A stretch of DNA of 64,000 nt, taken from assembly GCF_005484965.1 (NCBI RefSeq), contig NZ_CP034036.1:620001-684000 (forward strand), given 5' to 3'. This DNA comes from Brenneria nigrifluens DSM 30175 = ATCC 13028 (GTDB lineage: Bacteria; Pseudomonadota; Gammaproteobacteria; Enterobacterales; Enterobacteriaceae). A model generated the notes under the pieces. That model did not search any database and was not told the origin of the DNA. It was given only the letters and a program-made list of their open reading frames with translations. Shown piece after piece: positions 33,937 through 42,771 of this stretch; position 1 is the stretch's first letter; each line of letters starts with the position of its first letter. Position numbers and translations under genes: made by a program.

Positions 33937-34689
33937 TTACTTTTCAGCGGCAATACGTTCACGAATATGTTTGGCCCGCTCTTCTGACGGGGGATGCGAA
34001 TCAAACATGCTGCTTTGATGTCCGGCATCCAGTTTGGCCAGTTTTTCAAAGCTGGTCGCCAGCCCTTCGGTTTTGATGCCGCGTTTCTTCAACAGCTCAA
34101 AGGAATAGTCATCGGCCTGCTTTTCCTGTACCTGTGAGAATTGCGCATTGAGCAGTTTTTCACCCAGATCGGCAAGCTGGGACTGTGACAACGAGGCGGC
34201 GACGCCGCCGGTGGAAGAGATAGCGGTTCGCGCCGCCGTCGCCGCGTAAGCCAACTGCATCGCCCTGCGGGAGTGACCAAGCGCGACGTGCCCCATTTCA
34301 TGACCCAGAACGCCCTCGACTTCATTATCCGTCATCAAATCCATCAGGCCGCTGTAAACACGGATACAGCCATTAGCCATTGCCCAGGCGTTCACATCTT
34401 TTGTCAGGTAGACTTTGTAGTTGGCCGGGGTGCCGTTAATATCGTGGCCTAATGCATCGGCGATTTTATTCAGACGCTGGGTGTAGGTGCTGCCGGCAGG
34501 CGCGATTTGGGCTTCTTTGTCCATTTGCTCGCAGGATTGATCGCTGAGCGTTTTTACCTGTTCATCACTCAGGGTAGCCGCCTGAAAGGCCTGTGCCCCG
34601 GACTGCATTAATGTACCTGTGTCAAAGTTTTGGCAAGCGCTCAGCGGTATGGCGATACAGAGCGCCAGCACAGAAGTACGAATATTCAT
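33937..34689 (-). CDS. loiP: Outer-membrane-associated metalloprotease LoiP
   Basis: LoiP is an M48-family zinc protease lipoprotein of the outer membrane, implicated in low-osmolarity stress. The 250-residue product has a lipoprotein signal with lipobox LSAC (Cys19) and the catalytic motif HEMGH (His130, Glu131, His134). The distal glutamate region QEKQADDYSFELL follows. Length agrees with E. coli YggG (252). It lies next to tktA on the opposite strand, as in E. coli. Confidence 0.94.
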   Translation of the reverse strand: MNIRTSVLALCIAIPLSACQNFDTGTLMQSGAQAFQAATLSDEQVKTLSDQSCEQMDKEAQIAPAGSTYTQRLNKIADALGHDINGTPANYKVYLTKDVNAWAMANGCIRVYSGLMDLMTDNEVEGVLGHEMGHVALGHSRRAMQLAYAATAARTAISSTGGVAASLSQSQLADLGEKLLNAQFSQVQEKQADDYSFELLKKRGIKTEGLATSFEKLAKLDAGHQSSMFDSHPPSEERAKHIRERIAAEK

Positions 34690-35060
34690 AAAATCATCTC
34701 CCTACGATAGTCATTAAGTGAATTAGCGGTGAGTAACGGCGAATCGTCGCGTGGGTTATATGGCGTTAACGATAAACGAGCATGAACATAACCGAAAACT
34801 GCGTTTATAAAAAGATCCGCGTGACGGCGAGGATTCCGATCACGGCCGCTATGGCGCCCGATGACCGCCGTTCTTGTGGGCTATCCGCCCGGTCGGAAAA
34901 ATGAGATGAAATCCTCTTTTTTGCTCACGGTTCCAAGTGCATTCACCTTGATTTTAATGTACATTTATAGTCATCTTTTCTTTGTCTTTATTAGCTAACG
35001 TATTGATTAGTATACCATATGCCTGTCAAGGCATCTGTTCAATCCGATCTGGAGTAAAGC
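34690..35060. other. loiP-tktA divergent promoter region
   Basis: 371 bp without a supportable gene. The tktA side is AT-rich with TATACC (35012-35017) as a possible -10. On the minus strand a frame ending at 34805 has a hydrophobic C terminus but no usable start codon, so I did not call it. Confidence 0.5.
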
Positions 35061-37055
35061 ATGTCCTCTCGTAAAGAACTTGCCAATGCTATTCGTGCGC
35101 TGAGCATGGATGCGGTGCAAAAGGCCAAATCCGGTCATCCGGGCGCACCGATGGGTATGGCGGATATCGCCGAAGTCCTGTGGCGTGATTACCTTAACCA
35201 TAACCCCGCCAACCCGCACTGGGCTAACCGCGACCGCTTCGTGCTGTCCAACGGCCATGCTTCCATGCTGATTTACAGCCTGCTGCACCTTACCGGTTAC
35301 GACCTGCCTATTGAAGAGTTGAAAAATTTCCGCCAGTTGCATTCCAAAACCCCCGGCCATCCGGAGTACGGCTACACCGCCGGGGTGGAAACCACCACCG
35401 GGCCGCTGGGGCAGGGCATCGCCAACGCGGTCGGCATGGCGATTGCCGAACGTACGCTGGCGGCGCAGTTTAACCGTCCCGGCCACGAGATTGTCGACCA
35501 TCATACCTATGTCTTCCTGGGCGATGGCTGCATGATGGAAGGGATTTCCCACGAAGTCAGCTCGCTGGCGGGCAACATGAAACTGGGCAAACTGACCGCG
35601 TTTTATGATGACAACGGCATCTCTATCGACGGCCATGTCGAGGGCTGGTTTACCGACGACACCGCCGCGCGTTTTGAGTCTTACGGCTGGCATGTGGTAC
35701 GCGGCGTGGACGGACACGATGCGGACGCCGTCAAGCGCGCTATCAGCGAGGCCCGGCTGGTGACCGACAAGCCGTCGCTGCTGATGTGTAAAACCGTGAT
35801 TGGTTTCGGTTCGCCGAACAAGGCCGGCACGCACGATTCCCACGGCGCGCCGCTGGGCGACGGCGAGGTCGCCGCGTCTCGCGAACAGCTGGGATGGAAG
35901 TACCCGCCGTTTGACATTCCCGCGGAGATTTACGCCGAGTGGGATGCGAAAGCCGCCGGTCAGCGCAAAGAAGCCGCCTGGGATGAGCTCTTTGCCGCCT
36001 ATGCCAGCGCTTACCCGGAACTGGCCGCGGAATTCAAGCGCCGTACCGACGGCGCCCTGCCGGATAACTGGCAGGCCGACGCGCAGAAATTCATTGAGCA
36101 GTTGCAGGCGACCCCGGCGAAGATCGCCAGCCGTAAAGCCTCGCAGAACGCGCTGGAAGCCTACGGTAAACTGCTGCCGGAATTCCTCGGCGGTTCCGCC
36201 GATCTGGCGCCGAGCAACCTGACCATCTGGTCCGGCTCCAAATCGCTGGATAAAGACCATGCGGGCAACTATATCCACTACGGCGTGCGTGAATTCGGCA
36301 TGACGGCGATTGCCAACGGTATCGCGCTGCACGACGGCTTTATTCCCTATACCGCCACGTTCCTGATGTTTGTGGAATACGCCCGTAATGCGGTGCGTAT
36401 GGCGGCGCTGATGAAAATCCGCAGCATTTACGTTTATACCCATGACTCCATCGGCCTTGGCGAAGACGGCCCGACGCACCAGCCCGTGGAGCAGTTGGCC
36501 AGCCTGCGGGTGACGCCCAACCTGAGCGCCTGGCGTCCGGCGGATCAGGTGGAAACCGCGGTGGCGTGGAAATATGCCATTGAGCGCCAGGACGGTCCGA
36601 CGGCGTTGATACTGTCGCGTCAGAATCTGGCTCAGCAGGAGCGTACCGCCCAGCAGCTGGCCGATGTGGCGAAAGGCGCCTATGTGTTGAAAGACAGCGG
36701 CGGCCAGCCGGACGTGATCCTGATTGCCACCGGTTCCGAAGTCGAACTGGCGGTGGGCGCCTATGACAAACTGACGGCGGAAGGGCGCAAGGTGCGCGTG
36801 GTATCGATGCCTTCCACCGACGCGTTCGACAAGCAGGATGCGGCCTACCGTGAAGCGGTGCTGCCGCAGGCGGTGACGGCGCGCGTGGCGATCGAAGCGG
36901 GCATTGCGGACTACTGGTACAAGTATGTCGGCCTGAACGGCGCGATTGTCGGGATGACGAGCTTCGGCGAGTCCGCTCCGGCGGAGCTGCTGTTTGAAGA
37001 GTTCGGTTTCACCGTGGATAACGTGGTGACGAAGGCTAAGGCGTTGTTGCAGTAA
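35061..37055 (+). CDS. tktA: Transketolase
   Basis: TktA moves two-carbon units between pentose phosphate and glycolytic sugars with thiamine diphosphate. The 664-residue product has the thiamine diphosphate motif (GDGCMMEGISHEVSSLAGN, ending near YDDNGISIDG), RFVLSNGHASML and GLGEDGPTHQPVE in the pyrimidine-binding domain. It is one residue longer than E. coli TktA. A terminator follows at 37086, separating it from epd. Confidence 0.98.
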   Translation: MSSRKELANAIRALSMDAVQKAKSGHPGAPMGMADIAEVLWRDYLNHNPANPHWANRDRFVLSNGHASMLIYSLLHLTGYDLPIEELKNFRQLHSKTPGHPEYGYTAGVETTTGPLGQGIANAVGMAIAERTLAAQFNRPGHEIVDHHTYVFLGDGCMMEGISHEVSSLAGNMKLGKLTAFYDDNGISIDGHVEGWFTDDTAARFESYGWHVVRGVDGHDADAVKRAISEARLVTDKPSLLMCKTVIGFGSPNKAGTHDSHGAPLGDGEVAASREQLGWKYPPFDIPAEIYAEWDAKAAGQRKEAAWDELFAAYASAYPELAAEFKRRTDGALPDNWQADAQKFIEQLQATPAKIASRKASQNALEAYGKLLPEFLGGSADLAPSNLTIWSGSKSLDKDHAGNYIHYGVREFGMTAIANGIALHDGFIPYTATFLMFVEYARNAVRMAALMKIRSIYVYTHDSIGLGEDGPTHQPVEQLASLRVTPNLSAWRPADQVETAVAWKYAIERQDGPTALILSRQNLAQQERTAQQLADVAKGAYVLKDSGGQPDVILIATGSEVELAVGAYDKLTAEGRKVRVVSMPSTDAFDKQDAAYREAVLPQAVTARVAIEAGIADYWYKYVGLNGAIVGMTSFGESAPAELLFEEFGFTVDNVVTKAKALLQ

Positions 37056-37085
37056 ATTCCGCACCGGGCGATAGCCGCCATCTGG

Positions 37086-37112
37086 GCCGCCAGAGCGATC
37101 TGGCGGCTTTTT
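37086..37112 (+). terminator. Terminator after tktA
   Basis: GCCGCCAG (37086-37093) pairs with CTGGCGGC (37100-37107) around six bases and is followed by five T. It is a standard intrinsic terminator 30 bp past the tktA stop. Confidence 0.93.
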
Positions 37113-37172
37113 GCTGGTTGTTTCGTTTCTGCCGCTCCACCACCTTCCAGCCCGCCGTTTGCCAGGTAGAAA

Positions 37173-37188
37173 TATGACGTGCGTCACT
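37173..37188. promoter_or_regulatory. Candidate CRP site upstream of epd
   Basis: TATGA-CGTGCG-TCACT matches the TGTGA-N6-TCACA pattern with one change per half. It lies about 240 bp before the epd start and 57 bp before the Cra site. E. coli epd is known to be CRP-controlled. The rest of 37113-37412 holds no gene I can support. Confidence 0.5.
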
Positions 37189-37244
37189 CTTCTGGCACCC
37201 GCCTAGTGAGAATATTTCTTTTGCAGGCTAATTCGTTTATGCTA

Positions 37245-37260
37245 GCTGAAGCGTTTCAGT
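37245..37260. promoter_or_regulatory. Cra (FruR) operator upstream of epd
   Basis: GCTGAAGCGTTTCAGT fits the Cra palindrome TGAAACGTTTCA at 11 of 12 core positions. It directly follows a possible -10 (TATGCT, 37238-37243), so Cra would repress. In E. coli Cra represses the epd-pgk operon; the same logic is expected here. Confidence 0.8.
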
Positions 37261-37412
37261 TGTGATGTTGGTTGCATTTTATCAGCCGCTATCGGGCCAT
37301 CTTCCAGAGGGAAGCGGCGCGGAGGGTCAGGAAGCACAAGAAGCGGTTTATTCCTTGTGGCGTACTGACTATCCTATGAGCTTGACGCGACCACCAAAAC
37401 ACAGGAAGTTCC

Positions 37413-38429
37413 ATGACGATCCGTATTGCGATAAACGGTTTTGGCCGAATTGGCCGCAATGTTCTGCGTGCGCTGTACGAGTCGGGCCGCCGGGCGGAAA
37501 TTGCGGTGGTAGCCATCAACGAACTGGCAAGCGCAGAGGGGATCGCCCACCTGCTCAAGTATGACTCCAGCCACGGACGTTTCTCCTGGGATGTTCGTCA
37601 GGAATGCGATCAACTGTATGTCGGAGAGGATTGTATCCGACTGTTGCATCAGGCCGATATCCAGCAGTTGCCCTGGCGTGAGCTCGGCGTTGACGTGGTG
37701 CTGGATTGCAGCGGGGTATATGGCAGCCGTGAAGACGGCGAAGCGCATCTGGCCGCGGGGGCGAAGAAGGTGCTTTTTTCGCACCCTGGAACGCCCGATC
37801 TGGATGCCACCGTGGTGTTCGGCGTCAATCATCAGAATTTACAAGCCGAACACCGTATCGTGTCGAATGCATCCTGCACCACCAACTGTATTATTCCCAT
37901 TATTAAACTGTTGGATGACGCGTTTGGTATTGAAAATGGCACGGTAACGACGATCCACTCGTCGATGAACGATCAGCCGGTGATTGACGCCTATCATCAC
38001 GATCTGCGGCGTACCCGCGCCGCCAGCCAGTCCATTATTCCGGTGGATACCAAACTGGCGGTGGGGATAACGCGGATTTTCCCGCAGTTCGTCGATCGTT
38101 TTGAGGCGATATCCGTTCGGGTGCCGACGATTAACGTCACGGCGATCGATTTAAGCGTTAGCGTAAAAAAAGCGGTAAATGTTAATGAAATCAACGTACT
38201 ATTTCAAGAATCAGCGCATGGGGCATTTCGTGGTATAGTTGATTATACCGAATTGCCGTTGGTTTCGGCCGATTTTAACCACGATCCCCACAGTGCCATC
38301 GTTGATGGCACGCAGACGCGGGTCAGTGGTCAGCATCTGATTAAAACGCTGGTCTGGTGCGATAACGAATGGGGTTTTGCCAACCGGATGTTGGATACAA
38401 CCCGGGCGATGGCGACCTGCGGTTTCTAG
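37413..38429 (+). CDS. epd: D-erythrose-4-phosphate dehydrogenase
   Basis: Epd oxidises erythrose 4-phosphate to erythronate 4-phosphate, the first step toward pyridoxal phosphate. The 338-residue protein is a GAPDH relative with the NAD-binding start IAINGFGRIGRNVLRAL, the catalytic cysteine in VSNASCTTNCI (Cys155), and LVWCDNEWGFANRM near the end. pgk follows after 72 bp in the usual epd-pgk-fbaA order. A palindrome GGTATA-gttgat-TATACC lies inside the gene at 38232-38249. Confidence 0.97.
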   Translation: MTIRIAINGFGRIGRNVLRALYESGRRAEIAVVAINELASAEGIAHLLKYDSSHGRFSWDVRQECDQLYVGEDCIRLLHQADIQQLPWRELGVDVVLDCSGVYGSREDGEAHLAAGAKKVLFSHPGTPDLDATVVFGVNHQNLQAEHRIVSNASCTTNCIIPIIKLLDDAFGIENGTVTTIHSSMNDQPVIDAYHHDLRRTRAASQSIIPVDTKLAVGITRIFPQFVDRFEAISVRVPTINVTAIDLSVSVKKAVNVNEINVLFQESAHGAFRGIVDYTELPLVSADFNHDPHSAIVDGTQTRVSGQHLIKTLVWCDNEWGFANRMLDTTRAMATCGF

Positions 38430-38501
38430 TACGAGGGTATTGGTCGGCGATCGATACCTCGCTCAAGCAACTTTAAAAGAGAATCAACAAGAGGATTCAC
38501 C

Positions 38502-39665
38502 ATGTCTGTAATTAAGATGACCGATCTGGATCTGGCCGGCAAACGTGTACTGATCCGCTCGGATCTGAACGTGCCGGTAAAAGAGGGTAAAGTGACGTCT
38601 GATGCGCGTATCCGCGCTTCTCTGCCGACCATCGAAAGCGCGCTGAAACAGGGCGCCCGCGTGATGGTGACTTCCCACCTGGGACGTCCGACCGAAGGAG
38701 AATACAACGAAGAGTTTTCTCTGCAGCCGGTGGTCGATTACCTGAAAGAGAAATTGTCTTCCCCGGTTCGTCTGGCAAAAGATTATCTCGATGGCGTAGA
38801 CGTTGCGGAAGGCGAGCTGGTCGTTCTGGAAAACGTACGCTTCAACAAAGGTGAGAAGAAAGACGACGAAGTGTTGGCCAAAAAATATGCCGCGCTGTGC
38901 GATGTATTTGTGATGGACGCTTTCGGCACCGCGCACCGCGCTCAGGCTTCCACCCACGGCGTGGGTAAATTCGCCCCCGTCGCCTGCGCCGGCCCGCTGC
39001 TGTCAAATGAACTGGAAGCATTGGGTAAGGCGCTGGGTAACCCGGCGCGTCCGATGGTGGCCATCGTCGGCGGTTCAAAAGTTTCCACCAAGCTGACCGT
39101 GCTTGACTCCCTGTCCAAAATCGCCGACCAACTGATTGTCGGCGGCGGTATTGCCAATACCTTCGTTGCGGCCCAGGGTCATAACGTGGGTAAATCCCTG
39201 TACGAAGCGGACCTGATCCCCGAAGCGAAAAAACTGCTGGAAACCTGTGATATTCCGGTGCCGAGCGATGTCCGCGTAGCGACGGAATTCTCCGAAACCG
39301 CCGCGGCCACTCTGAAATCCGTCACCGCGATTAAAGACGATGAACAGATTCTGGACCTGGGCGACGTTTCCGCCGAACGTCTGGCGGACATTCTGAAAAA
39401 CGCCAAAACCATTCTGTGGAATGGCCCGGTAGGCGTATTTGAATTCCCGAATTTCCGTAAAGGCACCGAGATTGTCGCCAGAGCCATTGCCGAAAGCGAT
39501 GCGTTTTCCATCGCCGGCGGCGGCGACACGCTGGCGGCGATCGACCTGTTTGGTATTGCCGATAAAATTTCCTATATTTCTACCGGCGGCGGCGCTTTCC
39601 TGGAGTTCGTCGAAGGGAAAAAACTGCCAGCGGTTGTTATGCTGGAAGAACGTGCGAAACAGTAA
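38502..39665 (+). CDS. pgk: Phosphoglycerate kinase
   Basis: Pgk makes ATP from 1,3-bisphosphoglycerate in glycolysis and runs backward in gluconeogenesis. The 387-residue product equals E. coli Pgk in length and shows KRVLIRSDLNVPVKEGK, VMVTSHLGRPTEGE, VMDAFGTAHRAQAST, VGGSKVSTK and the final GGGDTLAAID and STGGGAFLEF. Asn-Arg-Asp substrate residues are in place. It is expressed with epd, probably also from its own promoter; a terminator-like hairpin separates it from fbaA. Confidence 0.98.
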   Translation: MSVIKMTDLDLAGKRVLIRSDLNVPVKEGKVTSDARIRASLPTIESALKQGARVMVTSHLGRPTEGEYNEEFSLQPVVDYLKEKLSSPVRLAKDYLDGVDVAEGELVVLENVRFNKGEKKDDEVLAKKYAALCDVFVMDAFGTAHRAQASTHGVGKFAPVACAGPLLSNELEALGKALGNPARPMVAIVGGSKVSTKLTVLDSLSKIADQLIVGGGIANTFVAAQGHNVGKSLYEADLIPEAKKLLETCDIPVPSDVRVATEFSETAAATLKSVTAIKDDEQILDLGDVSAERLADILKNAKTILWNGPVGVFEFPNFRKGTEIVARAIAESDAFSIAGGGDTLAAIDLFGIADKISYISTGGGAFLEFVEGKKLPAVVMLEERAKQ

Positions 39666-39729
39666 CGCTTTAGGTTGAGCTCGGTTCACTGCCTCAACCC
39701 TGGTCGTCCCGTCAGTGGTGTCGGGACGG

Positions 39730-39755
39730 CTATCGATTTAACGATAGATTTTTTT
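39730..39755 (+). terminator. Terminator/attenuator between pgk and fbaA
   Basis: CTATCG (39730-39735) pairs with CGATAG (39742-39747) and is followed by A and seven T. Two further hairpins precede it (GGTTGAG/CTCAACC near 39672-39699 and CGTCCCG/CGGGACG at 39705-39728). It lies 35 bp before fbaA and may lower readthrough. Confidence 0.75.
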
Positions 39756-39789
39756 AACCCCCCACGGCCAACGAAACGGGACGCGTAAC

Positions 39790-40866
39790 ATGTCTAAAAT
39801 TTTTGATTTCGTAAAACCTGGTGTCATCACTGGTGATGATGTTCAGAAAGTTTTCGCAGTAGCGAAAGAAAACAAATTCGCCCTGCCGGCAGTAAACTGC
39901 GTCGGCACCGACTCAATTAATGCCGTGCTGGAAGCCGCAGCCAAAGTACGCGCGCCGGTGATCGTTCAATTCTCTAACGGCGGTGCGGCATTTATCGCGG
40001 GTAAAGGCCTGAAGGCGGAAGGCCAGCAGGCGGCTATCCTGGGTGCGATTTCCGGCGCGCACCACGTGCATCAGCTGGCGGAACACTACGGCGTGCCGGT
40101 TATTCTGCACACCGACCACTGCGCCAAAAAATTGCTGCCGTGGCTGGACGGGCTGCTGGATGCCGGTGAAAAACATTTTGCCGCCACCGGTAAGCCGCTG
40201 TTCTCTTCCCACATGATCGATCTGTCTGAAGAGTCTCTGGAAGAAAATATTGAAATCTCCAGCAAATATCTGGTTCGCATGGCGAAACTGGGTATGACGC
40301 TGGAGATTGAACTCGGCTGTACCGGCGGTGAAGAAGACGGCGTGGACAACAGCCATCTGGATAACTCCGCGCTGTACACTCAGCCGGAAGACGTGGCTTA
40401 TGCCTATGAAAAACTGAGTGCCATCAGCCCGCGCTTCACTATCGCCGCGTCATTCGGCAACGTGCACGGCGTTTACAAGCCGGGCAACGTTCAACTGACG
40501 CCAAAAATTCTGCGTAACTCGCAGGATTACGTCTCGGAAAAATACAACCTGCCGCACAACAGTCTGAACTTTGTATTTCACGGCGGTTCCGGTTCTTCTG
40601 CCGCGGAAATTGAAGAGGCGGTGGGTTACGGCGTCGTCAAGATGAACATCGACACTGATACCCAGTGGGCGACTTGGGAAGGTATTCTGCAGTACTACAA
40701 GAAAAACGAAGGGTATCTGCAGGCCCAGTTGGGCAACCCGGAAGGCGCTGAAAAGCCGAACAAGAAATACTACGATCCGCGCGCATGGCTGCGCGCCGCA
40801 CAGGCCACAATGGTTGCGCGTTTAGAAAAAGCCTTTAAAGAACTGAACGCTATTGACGTTCTTTAA
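39790..40866 (+). CDS. fbaA: Fructose-bisphosphate aldolase, class II
   Basis: FbaA splits fructose 1,6-bisphosphate into dihydroxyacetone phosphate and glyceraldehyde 3-phosphate with a zinc ion. The 358-residue product has the zinc ligands in VILHTDHCAKK and LEIELGCTGGEEDG, plus NFVFHGGSGSS and VVKMNIDTDTQWA. It is one residue shorter than E. coli FbaA. It follows pgk after 124 bp and is ended by a strong terminator at 40892. Confidence 0.98.
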   Translation: MSKIFDFVKPGVITGDDVQKVFAVAKENKFALPAVNCVGTDSINAVLEAAAKVRAPVIVQFSNGGAAFIAGKGLKAEGQQAAILGAISGAHHVHQLAEHYGVPVILHTDHCAKKLLPWLDGLLDAGEKHFAATGKPLFSSHMIDLSEESLEENIEISSKYLVRMAKLGMTLEIELGCTGGEEDGVDNSHLDNSALYTQPEDVAYAYEKLSAISPRFTIAASFGNVHGVYKPGNVQLTPKILRNSQDYVSEKYNLPHNSLNFVFHGGSGSSAAEIEEAVGYGVVKMNIDTDTQWATWEGILQYYKKNEGYLQAQLGNPEGAEKPNKKYYDPRAWLRAAQATMVARLEKAFKELNAIDVL

Positions 40867-40891
40867 CTAAGATTCTTAAAGGTTTATCGCT

Positions 40892-40918
40892 AAGGCCCCT
40901 ACGGGGGCCTTATTTTAT
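40892..40918 (+). terminator. Terminator after fbaA
   Basis: AAGGCCCC (40892-40899) pairs with GGGGCCTT (40904-40911) around four bases, followed by ATTTTAT. It lies 25 bp past the fbaA stop. Confidence 0.9.
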
Positions 40919-41000
40919 AGGTACAGATTTCGCCGCTGATTGCGGTTTTTGGTGTGAAAGTGATGCTCAGTCAGAGAGCGCAAGAAACAGGAGTTATTAA

Positions 41001-41855
41001 ATGGAAGAACTGAACGTTGGTGTAGAACAGGCGACCGGCTGGCTGGTCAGCCACCAGGATGTCTTGTTGCAGTACGTTGTTAATATCGTCGCCGCATTGC
41101 TGATCCTGATTGTAGGTCTGGTTATCGCCCGAATCCTGTCCGGAACGCTGAATCGCCTGCTGGTGAGCCGTTCTATTGATTCAACGGTGGCCGATTTCCT
41201 TGCGGCGCTGGTGCGCTACGGCATTATCGCGTTTACGCTGATTGCCGTATTGAGCCGGGTCGGCGTACAAACGGCATCGGTTATCGCGGTGCTGGGTGCG
41301 GCGGGTCTGGCCGTTGGTTTGGCCCTGCAAGGGTCGCTGGCAAACTTTGCGGCCGGCGTGCTGCTGGTGACATTCCGGCCTTTTCGGGTTGGCGAGTGGG
41401 TCGATCTGGGCGGTATTGCCGGTACGGTGACGCAGGTGCAGATTTTCTCCACCACACTGCGTACCGCCGACGGTAAGATTATCGTTGTGCCGAACGGTAA
41501 GATCATCGCCGGGAATATCATCAACAGCTCGCGTGAGCCCGATCGGCGCACCGAGATCGTTGTCGGCGTGGCCTATGATGCGGATATCGAGGTGGTGAAA
41601 AAGCTGCTGGGGGATATTGTGGCGGCCGATAAACGTATCCAGCACGATAAAGGCGTGACCATTCGGCTGAATGAACTGGCGGCGTCCTCGCTGAATTTTG
41701 TGGTGTGGGTGTGGACCACCAACGGCGATGCGCAGGCGGTGTACTGGGATCTGCTGGAGAGCTTCAAGCGGGCGCTGGACGAAAATCGTATCGGTATCCC
41801 TTACCCGCAGATGGATGTGCATCTGTATAACGCCGGGCGGCAGGACGCGAACTGA
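41001..41855 (+). CDS. mscS: Small-conductance mechanosensitive channel MscS
   Basis: MscS forms a heptameric inner-membrane channel that opens under tension and protects cells during osmotic downshock. The 284-residue product has three membrane helices (about residues 27-50, 68-90 and 95-127). The pore helix shows the Gly/Ala pattern VLGAAGLAVGLALQGSLANFAAG, typical of the family. The soluble cage domain follows, with VDLGGIAGTV and IVVPNGKIIAGNIIN. It lies 135 bp past fbaA, as in E. coli, and is followed by a 13-bp perfect stem-loop. Confidence 0.97.
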   Translation: MEELNVGVEQATGWLVSHQDVLLQYVVNIVAALLILIVGLVIARILSGTLNRLLVSRSIDSTVADFLAALVRYGIIAFTLIAVLSRVGVQTASVIAVLGAAGLAVGLALQGSLANFAAGVLLVTFRPFRVGEWVDLGGIAGTVTQVQIFSTTLRTADGKIIVVPNGKIIAGNIINSSREPDRRTEIVVGVAYDADIEVVKKLLGDIVAADKRIQHDKGVTIRLNELAASSLNFVVWVWTTNGDAQAVYWDLLESFKRALDENRIGIPYPQMDVHLYNAGRQDAN

Positions 41856-41867
41856 CCTATTGGCTGG

Positions 41868-41896
41868 GTTATCCGGGAATGTTATTCCCGGATAAC
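41868..41896. repeat. 13-bp perfect stem-loop after mscS
   Basis: GTTATCCGGGAAT (41868-41880) and ATTCCCGGATAAC (41884-41896) pair perfectly around a three-base loop. It lacks a following run of T, so it may stabilise or end mscS mRNA by another route rather than act as a typical intrinsic terminator. Confidence 0.75.
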
Positions 41897-42023
41897 GGTT
41901 CTGCGGCAATCCCCATCCCGATAAAGCGCGTTACGCGACACAATCGCTTTAAAGGTGAAGATAATATTCCGCTTTTGTTCTATCGTAACCCATCTCATTT
42001 TTTCCTTTTGTTTGATACTGACA

Positions 42024-42644
42024 ATGAAGCTAGACCGCACACCGTATTTTCATACGGTTGTCATTTTTCTTTTTGCCCTGTTTCTGCCATACATCGGGCA
42101 GCGTTTCCTTTCCGAAAACCAGGATCTGATTGATTATATTGAATTATTTCAGTCTTTTTGGCTATTGTTCGGGGCGATATTCACTTGGTTTTACATCAAA
42201 CCGTTACGCTGTGAGAGAGATAAGCGCATTTTCTGGTTATGGAGCATCAGCCTGTGGCTGGTGCTTTTTGGCCGCGGCATCAGCTGGGGGCGCAATTATC
42301 TGCCGGATGTACCGAGGATCTATTTTCGGGCGATATCCGTGGTGCTGATAGGCATTCCCCTGCTGATGCTTTTACTTCCCTCTATCAGGCGTGAAATCAT
42401 CCGGCGTTTTCAAACGGAAACCCTGCCCGTTTTGGATATCGGGCTGATGGTGGGCTGTTTTCTGATTTCCGACGCCATAGAGCATCAGCGCCTGTTGGCA
42501 TTTCTGTTTGTGAGTGACGAACGGTATAAGAATCTGATGGAAGAGCTGTACGAGCTGCCGTTTATGTTTTCGCTGTTTTTTATCACTTTTTTCCTGCAGA
42601 AGAAGGAGCGTGAGTCTTCCACTTTCCCGCACCGTGATCCCTGA
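42024..42644 (+). CDS. Hypothetical six-helix membrane protein between mscS and argO
   Basis: I do not recognise this protein. The 206-residue product has about six predicted membrane helices (around residues 9-28, 40-59, 68-90, 101-120, 136-153 and 178-193) joined by short Arg/Lys/Glu-rich loops, and a charged tail KKERESSTFPHRDP. The frame extends upstream to a GTG at 41955 (229 residues), but the ATG at 42024 gives a more usual cytoplasmic start; neither has a strong ribosome site. E. coli has argO directly after mscS, so this gene is extra. Composition is AT-richer than mscS and argO. Function cannot be assigned. Confidence 0.7.
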   Translation: MKLDRTPYFHTVVIFLFALFLPYIGQRFLSENQDLIDYIELFQSFWLLFGAIFTWFYIKPLRCERDKRIFWLWSISLWLVLFGRGISWGRNYLPDVPRIYFRAISVVLIGIPLLMLLLPSIRREIIRRFQTETLPVLDIGLMVGCFLISDAIEHQRLLAFLFVSDERYKNLMEELYELPFMFSLFFITFFLQKKERESSTFPHRDP

Positions 42645-42667
42645 GATGGTTAATCTCCCCTCTTTGT

Positions 42668-42706
42668 CATTAGAGTCTCTAATGTATTATTAGAAATTTA
42701 AATTTC
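42668..42706. promoter_or_regulatory. Two palindromes upstream of argO
   Basis: CATTAGAG-T-CTCTAATG (42668-42684) and GAAATTTAAATTTC (42693-42706) are perfect inverted repeats in AT-rich DNA 66-104 bp before argO. E. coli argO is activated by ArgP and influenced by Lrp. The symmetry fits protein-binding sites, but which protein binds is inference. Confidence 0.5.
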
Positions 42707-42771
42707 CATTAATGTAAGACTCTCCATAAACTGCCGCTCATCTCAATCGCTATTGTTGCAGGGAGACGGTG

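Noticed and set aside
34805..34925. Minus-strand open stretch with a hydrophobic end near loiP.
   Set aside because: No ATG, GTG or TTG start exists upstream of the hydrophobic part.
37262..37564. Plus-strand frame overlapping the start of epd.
   Set aside because: It runs in another frame into epd, which is certain; no supporting motif.
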